Source of the DNA: Pseudomonas sp. G.S.17
GTDB taxonomy: Bacteria; Pseudomonadota; Gammaproteobacteria; Pseudomonadales; Pseudomonadaceae
Direction of reading: 5' to 3'
Length of the DNA stretch: 64,000 nucleotides
Assembly (NCBI RefSeq): GCF_038096165.1
Contig: NZ_CP151076.1
Span: 2,229,501-2,293,500 of the forward strand
Shown here: in pieces, positions 8,399 through 16,412 of the stretch
How the letters are laid out: each line of letters begins with the position of its first letter
Position numbering within the stretch: the first letter of the stretch is position 1
Translations under genes and position numbers: made by a program
Notes under the pieces: model-generated
Told to the model about the DNA's origin: nothing
Database searches by the model: none
What the model saw: only the letters and a program-made list of their open reading frames with translations

Positions 8399-9289
8399 AT
8401 GACTCAACCAAAACGCATCGGCTTCATCGGCCTCGGCATGATGGGCCTGCCGATGACCACCTGCCTGAGCAAGGCCGGGTTTCAGCTGTTTCTCGCCGAC
8501 GCCGATGCCGGGCGTTTGCAGGAAATTCAGACCGCTCTTGGCGCATCCGCGCTGGATGCCGACAACGCCAAATCCCTTGATGTCTTGATCACCATGCTGC
8601 CCAACTCGAACATCGTCGAAAGCGTATTGCTGGGCGCCGACGGTAAATCCGGCTGGGCCGCGTCCTTGGCTGCCGACACCGTGGTCATCGATATGAGTTC
8701 CTCGGAACCGGCGCGCTCTCGCGATCTGGGGCAGAAACTTGCCAGCATCGGCCTCGCGTATCTGGATGCGCCGGTCTCCGGCGGTGTGAAGCGCGCGGTG
8801 GATGGCAGCCTGGCAATTCTGGTCGGTGGCGATCCGGCGGTGATGCAGCGTTGTCAACCGGTGCTCGACGCGATGGGCAAGAACATCCTGCACATTGGCG
8901 AAGCGGGCTCCGGCCATGCGGCCAAGGCACTGAACAATTTCGTCTCTGCCGCTGGCCTGATGGCGACTGTCGAGGCCTTGCATGTGGCCAAGCGTTTCGG
9001 TATCGATCCCGGCGTGATGGTCGACGTGCTCAACGCCTCCAGCGGCGGCAGCAACACGTCGTTGAACAAGGCCAAGCAATTCATGCTCAGCGGCAGCTTC
9101 GCTTCCGGCTTCTCGATGCAGTTGATGAACAAGGACCTGAAGATCGCCAAGGGCCTGTCGGATGCGCTGGACTATCCGCTGTTGTTCGGCCAGCGCGCGA
9201 TCAAGGTCTGGGACGAGGTGGCACAAGACGCAACGCCCACCACCGACCACACCGAGATGTACCGGATGCTGGCCAAGGGTGGCGAGTAA
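8399..9289 (+). CDS. NAD(P)-dependent beta-hydroxyacid dehydrogenase (3-hydroxyisobutyrate dehydrogenase family), copy 1
   Basis: 296 aa, oxidises a beta-hydroxyacid to the semialdehyde or the reverse. The Rossmann motif GFIGLGMMG is at residues 8-16, the substrate loop DAPVSGG at 123-129, and the catalytic Lys is K176 in GHAAKALNN. It is the first gene of a long unidirectional cluster and is followed 38 bp later by an aldehyde dehydrogenase, which could oxidise its semialdehyde product. Two more members of this family occur downstream, each quite diverged, so they probably act on different intermediates. Substrate unknown. Confidence 0.87.
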   Translation: MTQPKRIGFIGLGMMGLPMTTCLSKAGFQLFLADADAGRLQEIQTALGASALDADNAKSLDVLITMLPNSNIVESVLLGADGKSGWAASLAADTVVIDMSSSEPARSRDLGQKLASIGLAYLDAPVSGGVKRAVDGSLAILVGGDPAVMQRCQPVLDAMGKNILHIGEAGSGHAAKALNNFVSAAGLMATVEALHVAKRFGIDPGVMVDVLNASSGGSNTSLNKAKQFMLSGSFASGFSMQLMNKDLKIAKGLSDALDYPLLFGQRAIKVWDEVAQDATPTTDHTEMYRMLAKGGE

Positions 9290-9327
9290 TCGCGTTCGCT
9301 TACCGGATCGTCACAGGAGCAAAGCAT

Positions 9328-10755
9328 ATGTCTCATGCAGCCGATTTTTACATCGATGGGCAATGGGTGAAGCCCACGGCGCCCGAGTGGTTCGACGTTA
9401 TTGATCCTGCCACGGAAACCATCGTCGACCGTCTTGCCCTGGGTAATTCTACGGACGTTGACCGTGCCGTCGCCGCAGCGCGCAAGGCCTTGCCTGCGTA
9501 CGCGCAAACCAGCGTTACCCAGCGCATCGATTTACTGGGCCGCATCGTCTCGATTTATGAGCGTCGTCAGGAAGAATTCGCCCAGGCCATGCGCCTCGAA
9601 ATGGGCTCGCCCATCAGTGCCTCGCGCAATTTCCAGGTGCCGCGTGGCTGGCTGCACCTGAACCAGTTGATTGAAGTGCTGCAACGTTTCGAATTCGAGC
9701 AGCGTCAGGGGAGTACGGTATTGCGCTACGAGCCGGTGGGCGTGTGCGGGCTGATCACGCCGTGGAACTGGCCGATCAACCAGATCGTGGTGAAAGTCGG
9801 CCCGGCGCTGGCGGCCGGTTGCACCATGGTGCTCAAGCCCAGTGAATATTCGCCGCTGAGCAGCCTGCTGTTCGCTGAAGTATTGGACGAGGCGGGCGTG
9901 CCAGCGGGGGTGTTCAATCTGGTCAATGGCGACGGGCCGGGCGTTGGCGCCGCGCTGTCGTCGCACCCGGACATCGACATGCTGTCGTTCACCGGTTCGA
10001 CCCGCGCTGGCGTGCTGGTGGCGAAATCAGCGGCGGACACGGTGAAGCGTGTTGCCCAGGAGTTGGGCGGCAAGTCGGCGAATATCCTGCTCGACGACGT
10101 GGATTTGCAAAACGCCGTAACCCGTGGCGTCGCATCCTGCTTCACCAACAGCGGCCAGTCGTGCTCGATTCCGACCCGCATGTTGATCCCCCGTGGCCTG
10201 ATGGACGATGCGATCCAGATCGCCAAACACGCCGCCGAAGCATTCAAGGTTGGCGCAACTACCGACGAAGCCACCCAGCTCGGGCCTTTGGTCAATCATG
10301 CGCAATGGCGTCGGGTGCAGGCGTTGATCCAGGCCGGCATCGACGAAGGCGCGCAACTGGTGACCGGTGGCGTGGGCAAGCCGGACGGCCTGTCCAAAGG
10401 CTATTTCGTCAAACCCACGGTGTTCGCCAACGTGACGCCGCAGATGTCGATTGCCCAGGAAGAAATCTTCGGCCCGGTGCTGTCGATGATCGCCTACGAC
10501 AGCGAAGCGCAAGCGATTGAGATCGCCAACGACACGCCTTATGGGCTGGCAGCGTACGTGCAGTCGGCTGATCAGGATCGGGCGCGCGATGTCGCCCGCG
10601 CCTTGCAGGCTGGCAGCGTGCACCTGAATTACCCGCCTGCTGATTTCGCCGCGCCGTTCGGTGGCTACAAACGCTCCGGTAACGGGCGGGAGTGGGGCGA
10701 GTTCGGTTTGCGCGAGTACCTGGAAGTGAAATCCCTGGTGGGTTACGGCGACTGA
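9328..10755 (+). CDS. Aldehyde dehydrogenase (NAD(P)+)
   Basis: 475 aa, aldehyde dehydrogenase superfamily. Seen: PWNWPIN and FTGSTRAG of the nucleotide site, catalytic Glu at E245 (QELGGKS) and nucleophilic Cys at C279 (NSGQSCS). The open frame extends to 8851, but the part before 9328 is out-of-frame sequence of the upstream gene; the ATG at 9328 has AGGAG just upstream. It lies between a beta-hydroxyacid dehydrogenase and a carboxymuconolactone-decarboxylase-like gene, and probably turns a semialdehyde into an acid in the same pathway. Confidence 0.9.
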   Translation: MSHAADFYIDGQWVKPTAPEWFDVIDPATETIVDRLALGNSTDVDRAVAAARKALPAYAQTSVTQRIDLLGRIVSIYERRQEEFAQAMRLEMGSPISASRNFQVPRGWLHLNQLIEVLQRFEFEQRQGSTVLRYEPVGVCGLITPWNWPINQIVVKVGPALAAGCTMVLKPSEYSPLSSLLFAEVLDEAGVPAGVFNLVNGDGPGVGAALSSHPDIDMLSFTGSTRAGVLVAKSAADTVKRVAQELGGKSANILLDDVDLQNAVTRGVASCFTNSGQSCSIPTRMLIPRGLMDDAIQIAKHAAEAFKVGATTDEATQLGPLVNHAQWRRVQALIQAGIDEGAQLVTGGVGKPDGLSKGYFVKPTVFANVTPQMSIAQEEIFGPVLSMIAYDSEAQAIEIANDTPYGLAAYVQSADQDRARDVARALQAGSVHLNYPPADFAAPFGGYKRSGNGREWGEFGLREYLEVKSLVGYGD

Positions 10756-10794
10756 TCCGCTGCTTTGACCTAAAAAATTTGCTTGTAAAGACTG

Positions 10795-10811
10795 TATGAC
10801 AATCTGTCGAT
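10795..10811. promoter_or_regulatory. Imperfect TATGACA inverted repeat
   Basis: TATGACA followed by ATC and TGTCGATA, giving GACA/TGTC arms upstream of the next gene. It resembles the perfect site at 8283-8295 and may be a second site for the same regulator. Confidence 0.35.
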
Positions 10812-10832
10812 AGTACGAAATTGGAGATGACG

Positions 10833-11228
10833 ATGGACGACAACGAACGCTTTAACCAAGGCTTCAACAACCGCAAGGAAGTCCTCGGTGATCTGCACGT
10901 GGAGAAATCCTGGGCAGCAGCGGACGACTTCAATCGACCGATCCAGAAACTGGTTACCGAAGTGTGCTGGGGCGAAATCTGGGGCGACGAAACCTTGCCG
11001 TTCAAGACCCGTAGCATCGTCAATCTGGCGATGCTCACCGCCATGAGCCAGCACCACGAACTGGGCGTTCACGTGCGCGGCGCCTTGCGTAACGGGGTGA
11101 CCAAGGAAGAAATCCGCGCGGTGCTGATGCAGGCCTCGATTTACTGCGGCGTGCCACTGGGCCTGGCGGCGTTCCGTGTCGCATCTGCGGCGATCAAGGC
11201 CTACGAGGCGGAAATCGCCGGCGCCTGA
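10833..11228 (+). CDS. Carboxymuconolactone decarboxylase-family protein
   Basis: 131 aa, all-helical CMD fold of the PcaC type rather than the AhpD type: there is no CxxC pair. Seen: LPFKTRSIVNLAMLTA, then QHHELGVHVRGALRNGVTKEEI, the conserved His/Glu region. GGAG lies 6 bp before the ATG at 10833; an in-frame TTG at 10821 would include this ribosome site. PcaC decarboxylates gamma-carboxymuconolactone, but no other protocatechuate-branch gene is present, so the substrate here is probably another lactone or beta-keto acid. Confidence 0.83.
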   Translation: MDDNERFNQGFNNRKEVLGDLHVEKSWAAADDFNRPIQKLVTEVCWGEIWGDETLPFKTRSIVNLAMLTAMSQHHELGVHVRGALRNGVTKEEIRAVLMQASIYCGVPLGLAAFRVASAAIKAYEAEIAGA

Positions 11229-11278
11229 TCCGCCCCATAACCTCCCTTGCCGTTCAACAATAATTATAAGGAAACGTC

Positions 11279-12631
11279 ATGAGTACCCATGCCCACGCCC
11301 CAGCCCAGGCCAGACCGCTGGCCGAGACCGATCAGTCGATCGAGAAGAAAAGAAGGAACGCGATCAAAGGCGCGTTCTTTTCCGAATACATCGATATGTT
11401 CGACATCTATTTGCCGGTCGTCGTGCTTTCCCCTGTGTTGTTCTTCTTCCAGCCAGCCCAGTTGTCGCCGGGCATGGCCGCGATTCTCGCCTCGCTGGTG
11501 TTCATCACCACGCTGCTTGGGCGGCCCATCGGCGCACTGCTGTTCGGCATGATCGCTGACAAGACCGGGCGGCGCATGGCCTCGATTTATTCGGTATCAG
11601 GCTTTGGCGTAGTGACCTTTCTGATTGCCTTGCTGCCGGGTTACGAGACCATCGGCATCGCCTCGTACTGGGCCTTGGTGCTGCTGCGTTTCGTCGACGG
11701 TATCTTCCTCGGCGGTGGTTATACCGGGGCCATGCCGCTGGCTATCGAGTATTCGAAAAAGCATCAGCGCGGCTTCGTTGGCGGCTTGATCATCGCCGGT
11801 TTTCCGCTGGCCTACGTCAGCATCAATCTGGTGGCGATGCTGATGTTCATGCTGTTCCCGCTGGCCGGCCCCGATTCGCCGTACGTGCAATGGGGCTGGC
11901 GGATTCCGTTTGTGATTGGCGCGGTATTGGCTGGCGTGCTGGCGCTGTATTACATCTATGCAGTTTCCGAGTCCGAGATCTGGGAAGAGGACGCCGAGAA
12001 AAAACCTCGGGAAAAACTGCCGCTGACCGATCTGCTCAAAGGCAAAAGCGGTCGCAACCTGCTGCAAGTGCTGCTGATGATGACCGGCTTCTGGCTGACG
12101 CAGAACATCATCACGATTTTCCTGCCCACCGGACTGCTGGTGAACACCCTGCATCTTTCAGGGATGCAAGTAACCGGCACGCTGCTGATTTCCTACTCGG
12201 TGCTGTTCTTCACCTACATCGCTTCGGGGATGATCGGCCAGAAAATCGGTCGTCGACGCTTCTTCCTGATCCTTGGGCCAATCATCGCCACAGTCGGTGC
12301 AGGCGTCATGTATGTGCTGGCCAACGTTCCTGGCTTGTCGCTGTCGGTGATCATGACCCTGGTGTGTCTGCTGTCGGTATTGGTCACCGCGCCATGGGGC
12401 GTGATCGTGACTTACATCAACGAGCGTTTTGTCACCGACGTTCGCGCCACCGGCTTTGGTGTCGGCTTCAGCCTGTCGGTGATCATCCCGTCGTTCTACG
12501 CCTTTTACATGGCGTGGCTGGGCCAGATCATCCCGTTCACCATGACTCCGGCAGTCCTGCTGTGCGTGGGCGGCGTCATCGCCACGATTGGCGCGTACAT
12601 GGGCCCGGAAACCAAGGACGTCGATTTCTGA
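11279..12631 (+). CDS. MFS transporter (metabolite:H+ symporter type)
   Basis: 450 aa inner-membrane carrier with about 12 hydrophobic helices. The loop signature GRPIGALLFGMIADKTGRR lies between helices 2 and 3, and a similar IGRRR repeat follows helix 8, as in the sugar/aromatic acid symporter branch. AAGGAAA precedes the ATG. It sits in the middle of the unassigned operon and most likely imports its starting substrate, probably an organic anion. No ligand-specific residue could be recognised. Confidence 0.87.
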   Translation: MSTHAHAPAQARPLAETDQSIEKKRRNAIKGAFFSEYIDMFDIYLPVVVLSPVLFFFQPAQLSPGMAAILASLVFITTLLGRPIGALLFGMIADKTGRRMASIYSVSGFGVVTFLIALLPGYETIGIASYWALVLLRFVDGIFLGGGYTGAMPLAIEYSKKHQRGFVGGLIIAGFPLAYVSINLVAMLMFMLFPLAGPDSPYVQWGWRIPFVIGAVLAGVLALYYIYAVSESEIWEEDAEKKPREKLPLTDLLKGKSGRNLLQVLLMMTGFWLTQNIITIFLPTGLLVNTLHLSGMQVTGTLLISYSVLFFTYIASGMIGQKIGRRRFFLILGPIIATVGAGVMYVLANVPGLSLSVIMTLVCLLSVLVTAPWGVIVTYINERFVTDVRATGFGVGFSLSVIIPSFYAFYMAWLGQIIPFTMTPAVLLCVGGVIATIGAYMGPETKDVDF

Positions 12632-12674
12632 CGGCTGGCTGACCTGACAGAACAATAACCAACGGGAGAACGTT

Positions 12675-13586
12675 GTGAACAACCAAACCATTGGCTTCAT
12701 CGGCCTGGGCAACATGGGCGGTCGCATGACCCGCTGTCTGGTGGATGCAGGCCTTGCCGTACTGGGTTATGACACGGATTGCCAGCGGGTCGAAAGCGCT
12801 GGCGCACAGGTTGCAGAATCCATCGGCCAGGTCGCAGCACAAGCGGACGTGGTGCTGCTGTCGCTTCCGGATAGCAAGGTGGTCGAGGCCGTCGTTGAAG
12901 GGCCTGAAGGGTTGCTGCGCCATTGCCGCGAAGGCCAGATTGTCGTCGATTTGAGTACCGCCGCCGCCAGTTCAACCGTGCGTTTGCACGGTCTGTTCGC
13001 CGAACGTGGCGTGCAGTACATCGACGCGGGGATTTCCGGTGGCGCTGCGGCGGCGGAGAAGGGCGCGCTGACCCTGATGGTCGGTGGCGATGCCGCCAGC
13101 GTCGCGGCCCTGGACTGGGTGTTTGCACCCATCGCCAGCAAGGTGTTCCTGATGGGCGAAAGCGGCGCCGGGCACACCACCAAATTGCTCAACAACTTCC
13201 TCAACGCAGTGAGCCTTGCCGCCACCGCCGAAGTGATGGTCGCCGGCAAAAAAGCCGGTCTGGACCTGCACCAATTACTCGACGTGCTCAACAGCAGCAG
13301 CGGGGTCAATTTCGCCACGCAAAAGCGCTTCCCGTACATCGTCGACGGTAATTATCTGGAAGGCGGCCTGACCGGAAAATTGATGAGCAAGGACGTGGTG
13401 CTCTACATCGACCGGGTGCGTGAGCTGGGCGTCGCTTCGCTCAACGCGTCCGGGCCTTTGGCGAGCTTCGGCCTGCAGGTCGCGCTGGGTTATGGCGACC
13501 AGATCAGCAACAAAGTCGTGGACGCCATCGGCGATATGTCCGGCGGCGTCCGGCTTCACCAAACCTGGAAAGAGGACAAGGCATGA
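12675..13586 (+). CDS. NAD(P)-dependent beta-hydroxyacid dehydrogenase, copy 2
   Basis: 303 aa, GTG start with GGGAG 6 bp upstream. Rossmann motif GFIGLGNMG at residues 7-15, substrate loop DAGISGG near 117-123 and catalytic Lys K170 in GHTTKLLNN. The usual Pro of the substrate loop (DAPxSGG) is replaced by Gly, unlike the other two copies in this locus, which suggests a different substrate. Its stop overlaps the start of the cupin gene by 4 bp (ATGA), implying translational coupling. Confidence 0.87.
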   Translation: MNNQTIGFIGLGNMGGRMTRCLVDAGLAVLGYDTDCQRVESAGAQVAESIGQVAAQADVVLLSLPDSKVVEAVVEGPEGLLRHCREGQIVVDLSTAAASSTVRLHGLFAERGVQYIDAGISGGAAAAEKGALTLMVGGDAASVAALDWVFAPIASKVFLMGESGAGHTTKLLNNFLNAVSLAATAEVMVAGKKAGLDLHQLLDVLNSSSGVNFATQKRFPYIVDGNYLEGGLTGKLMSKDVVLYIDRVRELGVASLNASGPLASFGLQVALGYGDQISNKVVDAIGDMSGGVRLHQTWKEDKA

Positions 13587-13972
13587 AGGTTATTCACGGC
13601 AGCATCGAAGGGGCGATTTCCGAGCAGCGCGGCGCGACGTTTACCGGCGTGGTCTGGGCTGATCCGGTGATGCCGACCACTGACGGCGTGACCATCAACA
13701 ACGTCTCGTTCAATCCCGGTGCGCGCACGTTCTGGCATTTTCATGAGTTCGGTCAGGTGCTTTACGTCACCGCCGGCAGCGGCTGGATCTGTCTGGAAGG
13801 CAGCGATCCGCAGGTGATTCGTCAGGGCGACACGGTGTGGATAGGCCCCGGCGAACGGCATTGGCACGGCGCCAATACCGAGAACTTCATGGTCCACACC
13901 GCGACGTCCATCGGCAAAACCGTGTGGCAGGAAGCGGTTGCCGACCACGATTACCTGCGCGCGGCGCGCTGA
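13583..13972 (+). CDS. Cupin-domain protein
   Basis: 129 aa single cupin. Motif 1 is FWHFHEFGQVLYVTAGSG (two His plus a polar ligand position), motif 2 is GDTVWIGPGERHWHGA. It overlaps the preceding dehydrogenase by ATGA. Small cupins of this type are commonly paired with carboxymuconolactone-decarboxylase-like proteins, as here, and may bind a divalent metal and act as isomerases or on quinones. Function not determined. Confidence 0.83.
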   Translation: MKVIHGSIEGAISEQRGATFTGVVWADPVMPTTDGVTINNVSFNPGARTFWHFHEFGQVLYVTAGSGWICLEGSDPQVIRQGDTVWIGPGERHWHGANTENFMVHTATSIGKTVWQEAVADHDYLRAAR

Positions 13973-13995
13973 TCCTTAAGCAGGGAGACCCGCAC

Positions 13996-14778
13996 ATGGC
14001 ATTCACCGAAAAACAACAACAGGCCAGGGATGCGTTCGAGCGTAGCGGTGGGACCTGGAACCCGGCGTGGGAAAGCATCCTGCGTCTGGACCCCGGCTTT
14101 CTCGAGGCCTATGCCGGTTTCGCCGCTGTACCGTGGCAGAAGAATCACCTGGAACACAAGGTCAAGGCGTTCATCGGCATTGCGGCCAGCGCTGCGGCGA
14201 CGCACTTGTTTCAACCAGGCATCCACGAGCATTTGCGGGTCGCCATCGCCCACGGCGCAAGCCGCGAGGAACTGATGGAAGTGCTGGAGTTGATCAGCAC
14301 TGTCGGCATCCACGCCTCGAATGTCGGAGTGCCGGTGCTGCTCGAAGTGCTGGAGGAAGAGGGGCTGCGCAATGGGCTCGAACCGCTGGATGCCCGGCGC
14401 GAAGCCCTGAAATCCAGCTTTGTCGAGAATCGCGGCTACTGGCATTCGTCCTGGGAGGGTTTGCTGGAACTCGACCCGGAGCTGTTCGAAGCCTACGTCG
14501 AGTTCTCCTCTGTACCTTGGCGGACCGGTGTGCTGTCGCCGATGGTCAAGGAATTGATGTACTGCGCCTTCGATGCTGCCGCGACGCATTTGTATGTGCC
14601 GGGCCTCAAGCTGCATATGCGCAACGCCTTGCGTTACGGCGCCAGCAAGGAACAGATCATGGAAATGCTGGAGATCGTCAGCGTGATCGGCATTCACGGG
14701 GCGCTGGTCGCCGCGCCGATGCTGGAACACGCCTGGGGCGAAGCCGCCCGGCCAGCCAATCCGAACCCAGACCTTTAG
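13996..14778 (+). CDS. Tandem carboxymuconolactone decarboxylase-like protein
   Basis: 260 aa made of two homologous CMD-like halves. The first (about residues 15-125) contains WNPAWESILRLDPGFLEAY, ATHLFQPGIHEHLRVAI and HGASREELMEVLEL; the second (about 138-245) repeats this as WHSSWEGLLELDPELFEAY, ATHLYVPGLKLHMRNAL and YGASKEQIMEMLEI. Neither half has the AhpD CxxC pair. GGGAG precedes the ATG. It follows the cupin gene by 23 bp. An internal duplication that packs two trimer-type subunits into one chain is the simplest reading. Confidence 0.8.
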   Translation: MAFTEKQQQARDAFERSGGTWNPAWESILRLDPGFLEAYAGFAAVPWQKNHLEHKVKAFIGIAASAAATHLFQPGIHEHLRVAIAHGASREELMEVLELISTVGIHASNVGVPVLLEVLEEEGLRNGLEPLDARREALKSSFVENRGYWHSSWEGLLELDPELFEAYVEFSSVPWRTGVLSPMVKELMYCAFDAAATHLYVPGLKLHMRNALRYGASKEQIMEMLEIVSVIGIHGALVAAPMLEHAWGEAARPANPNPDL

Positions 14779-14799
14779 CCCTAATCAATCGGAGTCGAC

Positions 14800-15648
14800 A
14801 TGAACAATAACAATCCGACGACCGCAGCAAAGCCGAACTGGAACAATCCGGAAGTGATCGTGGTGCGCTATGGCACCCGGCAGACCAGCAAAAGCGAGTG
14901 CTACTACAACTTCCGCGCCTACCGTGAGCCGGACGAAGAAATCACCATGGATTACTTCTTCTGGATCTTCCGCAACGACGAGCAAGTCATCGTCATCGAC
15001 ACCGGTTTTAGTCCGGAAGCAGCGCTGGCACGCAAGCGCCAACCGGTGGTCAAGCCTGCCGATGCGCTGGCGCGACTGGGTATTGATCCGGCGGATGTAA
15101 AGCTGCTGGTGCTGACCCACGCGCACTATGATCACGCGGGCAATCTTGGCCTGTATCCCAATGCGCAAATCGTCATGTCCCGGCGCGAGTTCGAGTTCTG
15201 GGGCACCGACATGGGCAAGCGCCCGCAGTACGCGCATCACATCGATCCGCTGGATATCCAGCGCATTCAGGCCTTGGCGGATGCGGGGCGCATCACCTTG
15301 CTGGACGAGCCGCGCAACACGCTGATCCCCGGCATCGAATTGCACGAACTTGGCGGCCACACGCCGGGGCAACTGGCGGTGGTCATCGAAATGCCCGAAG
15401 GGCCGGTGATCCTCGCGTCCGACGCCATCCACTATTACGACGAGATGGAACAGGATCGCCCGTTCGCGGTGCTCGACAGCCTGGCGGACATGTACCAAGG
15501 CTACGTGCAGATCCGCGAATGGTTGCAGCGTCCCGGCGCGGTGATGATTCCCGGCCATGACCCGGACGTGATGAACCGCTTCGCCGCCGTTGATCCTGTC
15601 GATCCGGCGTTCGCCGTGCGTATCGATGCCAGCGGAGCGGGCGTATGA
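14800..15648 (+). CDS. Metallo-beta-lactamase-fold hydrolase, N-acyl-homoserine lactonase-like
   Basis: 282 aa. The zinc motif HAHYDHAGN (HxHxDH) lies near residue 107, a further ligand in GGHTPGQL near 187, Asp in ASDAIHYYDE near 207, and a late His in IPGHDPDVM near 253. This arrangement matches the AHL lactonase (AttM/AiiA) branch, which opens lactone rings. In this catabolic context it more likely hydrolyses a pathway lactone than a quorum signal. It overlaps the downstream SDR by ATGA. Confidence 0.82.
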   Translation: MNNNNPTTAAKPNWNNPEVIVVRYGTRQTSKSECYYNFRAYREPDEEITMDYFFWIFRNDEQVIVIDTGFSPEAALARKRQPVVKPADALARLGIDPADVKLLVLTHAHYDHAGNLGLYPNAQIVMSRREFEFWGTDMGKRPQYAHHIDPLDIQRIQALADAGRITLLDEPRNTLIPGIELHELGGHTPGQLAVVIEMPEGPVILASDAIHYYDEMEQDRPFAVLDSLADMYQGYVQIREWLQRPGAVMIPGHDPDVMNRFAAVDPVDPAFAVRIDASGAGV

Positions 15649-16412
15649 AGGGCAAGCGGGCGCTGGTCACCGGCTCGTCAAACGGGCTCGGCCTGGCCAT
15701 GGCCCAAGGTCTTGCCGCAGCGGGTTGTGATGTGGTGCTGCACGGACTTGAATCGTCGGCAGACGTGCACGCAACCTGCGCGGAGTTGGCGCAACAGTAC
15801 CGCGTGGCGATCAGCTATGTGCAGGCAGATTTGTCGCAAGCCTCGGCCGTCGAGGCAATGCTCGCCGCGGCGGGCGCTGTTGATGTGCTGATCAATAACG
15901 CCGTTGTGCGGCACTTTTCGCCCATCGAGGATTTCCCGGCCGAGCGCTGGGATCAGGCGCTGGCGGTAAATCTGACGGCAGCCTTTCGCGCGGTGCAGCT
16001 GAGTTTGCCCGGCATGCGCGCGCGGGGCTGGGGACGGATTTTCAATATGTCTTCGGCCTATGGCTCGCGGGCGATTGCCAACCGTATCGATTACGTGACT
16101 ACCAAGACCGCGCTGCTGGGCTTTACCCGCGCGGTCGCCATGGAAACCCTGGGGCAGGGCATCACGTGCAATGCGGTTTGCCCAGGCTCGGTGCTGACGC
16201 CGAATATTGAGGGGCGGCTGACCGATCTGATGGTGCGCAAGCAGCTGGACCGGGCGAGCGCGACACGGGAGTTTCTGCTCGGCAAGCAGGGCACCGGTCG
16301 CTTTGTCGACGCGGCGCATGTGGCGGACTTGATCGTGTTTTTGTGCAGTGATTCCGGGGCGTCGATCACTGGCGCGACCTTGCCGGTGGACGATGGCTGG
16401 TTGGCGGGATGA
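15645..16412 (+). CDS. Short-chain dehydrogenase/reductase (3-hydroxybutyrate dehydrogenase-like)
   Basis: 255 aa SDR. Cofactor motif GSSNGLG near residue 10, INNAV near 84, SSAYGS then the catalytic Tyr and Lys in YVTTKTALLGF near 150, and CPGSVLTPNIE as in 3-hydroxybutyrate dehydrogenases. The start codon overlaps the preceding lactonase stop and its own stop overlaps the next gene start, both as ATGA, so three genes are translationally coupled. It may reduce or oxidise a beta-hydroxy or cyclic alcohol intermediate. Confidence 0.85.
   Translation: MKGKRALVTGSSNGLGLAMAQGLAAAGCDVVLHGLESSADVHATCAELAQQYRVAISYVQADLSQASAVEAMLAAAGAVDVLINNAVVRHFSPIEDFPAERWDQALAVNLTAAFRAVQLSLPGMRARGWGRIFNMSSAYGSRAIANRIDYVTTKTALLGFTRAVAMETLGQGITCNAVCPGSVLTPNIEGRLTDLMVRKQLDRASATREFLLGKQGTGRFVDAAHVADLIVFLCSDSGASITGATLPVDDGWLAG

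Noticed and set aside
8851..9327. Long N-terminal extension of the aldehyde dehydrogenase
   Set aside because: It lies out of frame inside the upstream dehydrogenase; a good ribosome site and the conserved N-terminus place the start at 9328.
14800..15648. A quorum-quenching system
   Set aside because: No LuxI or LuxR homologue is present and the gene is coupled to metabolic enzymes; similarity alone does not support it.
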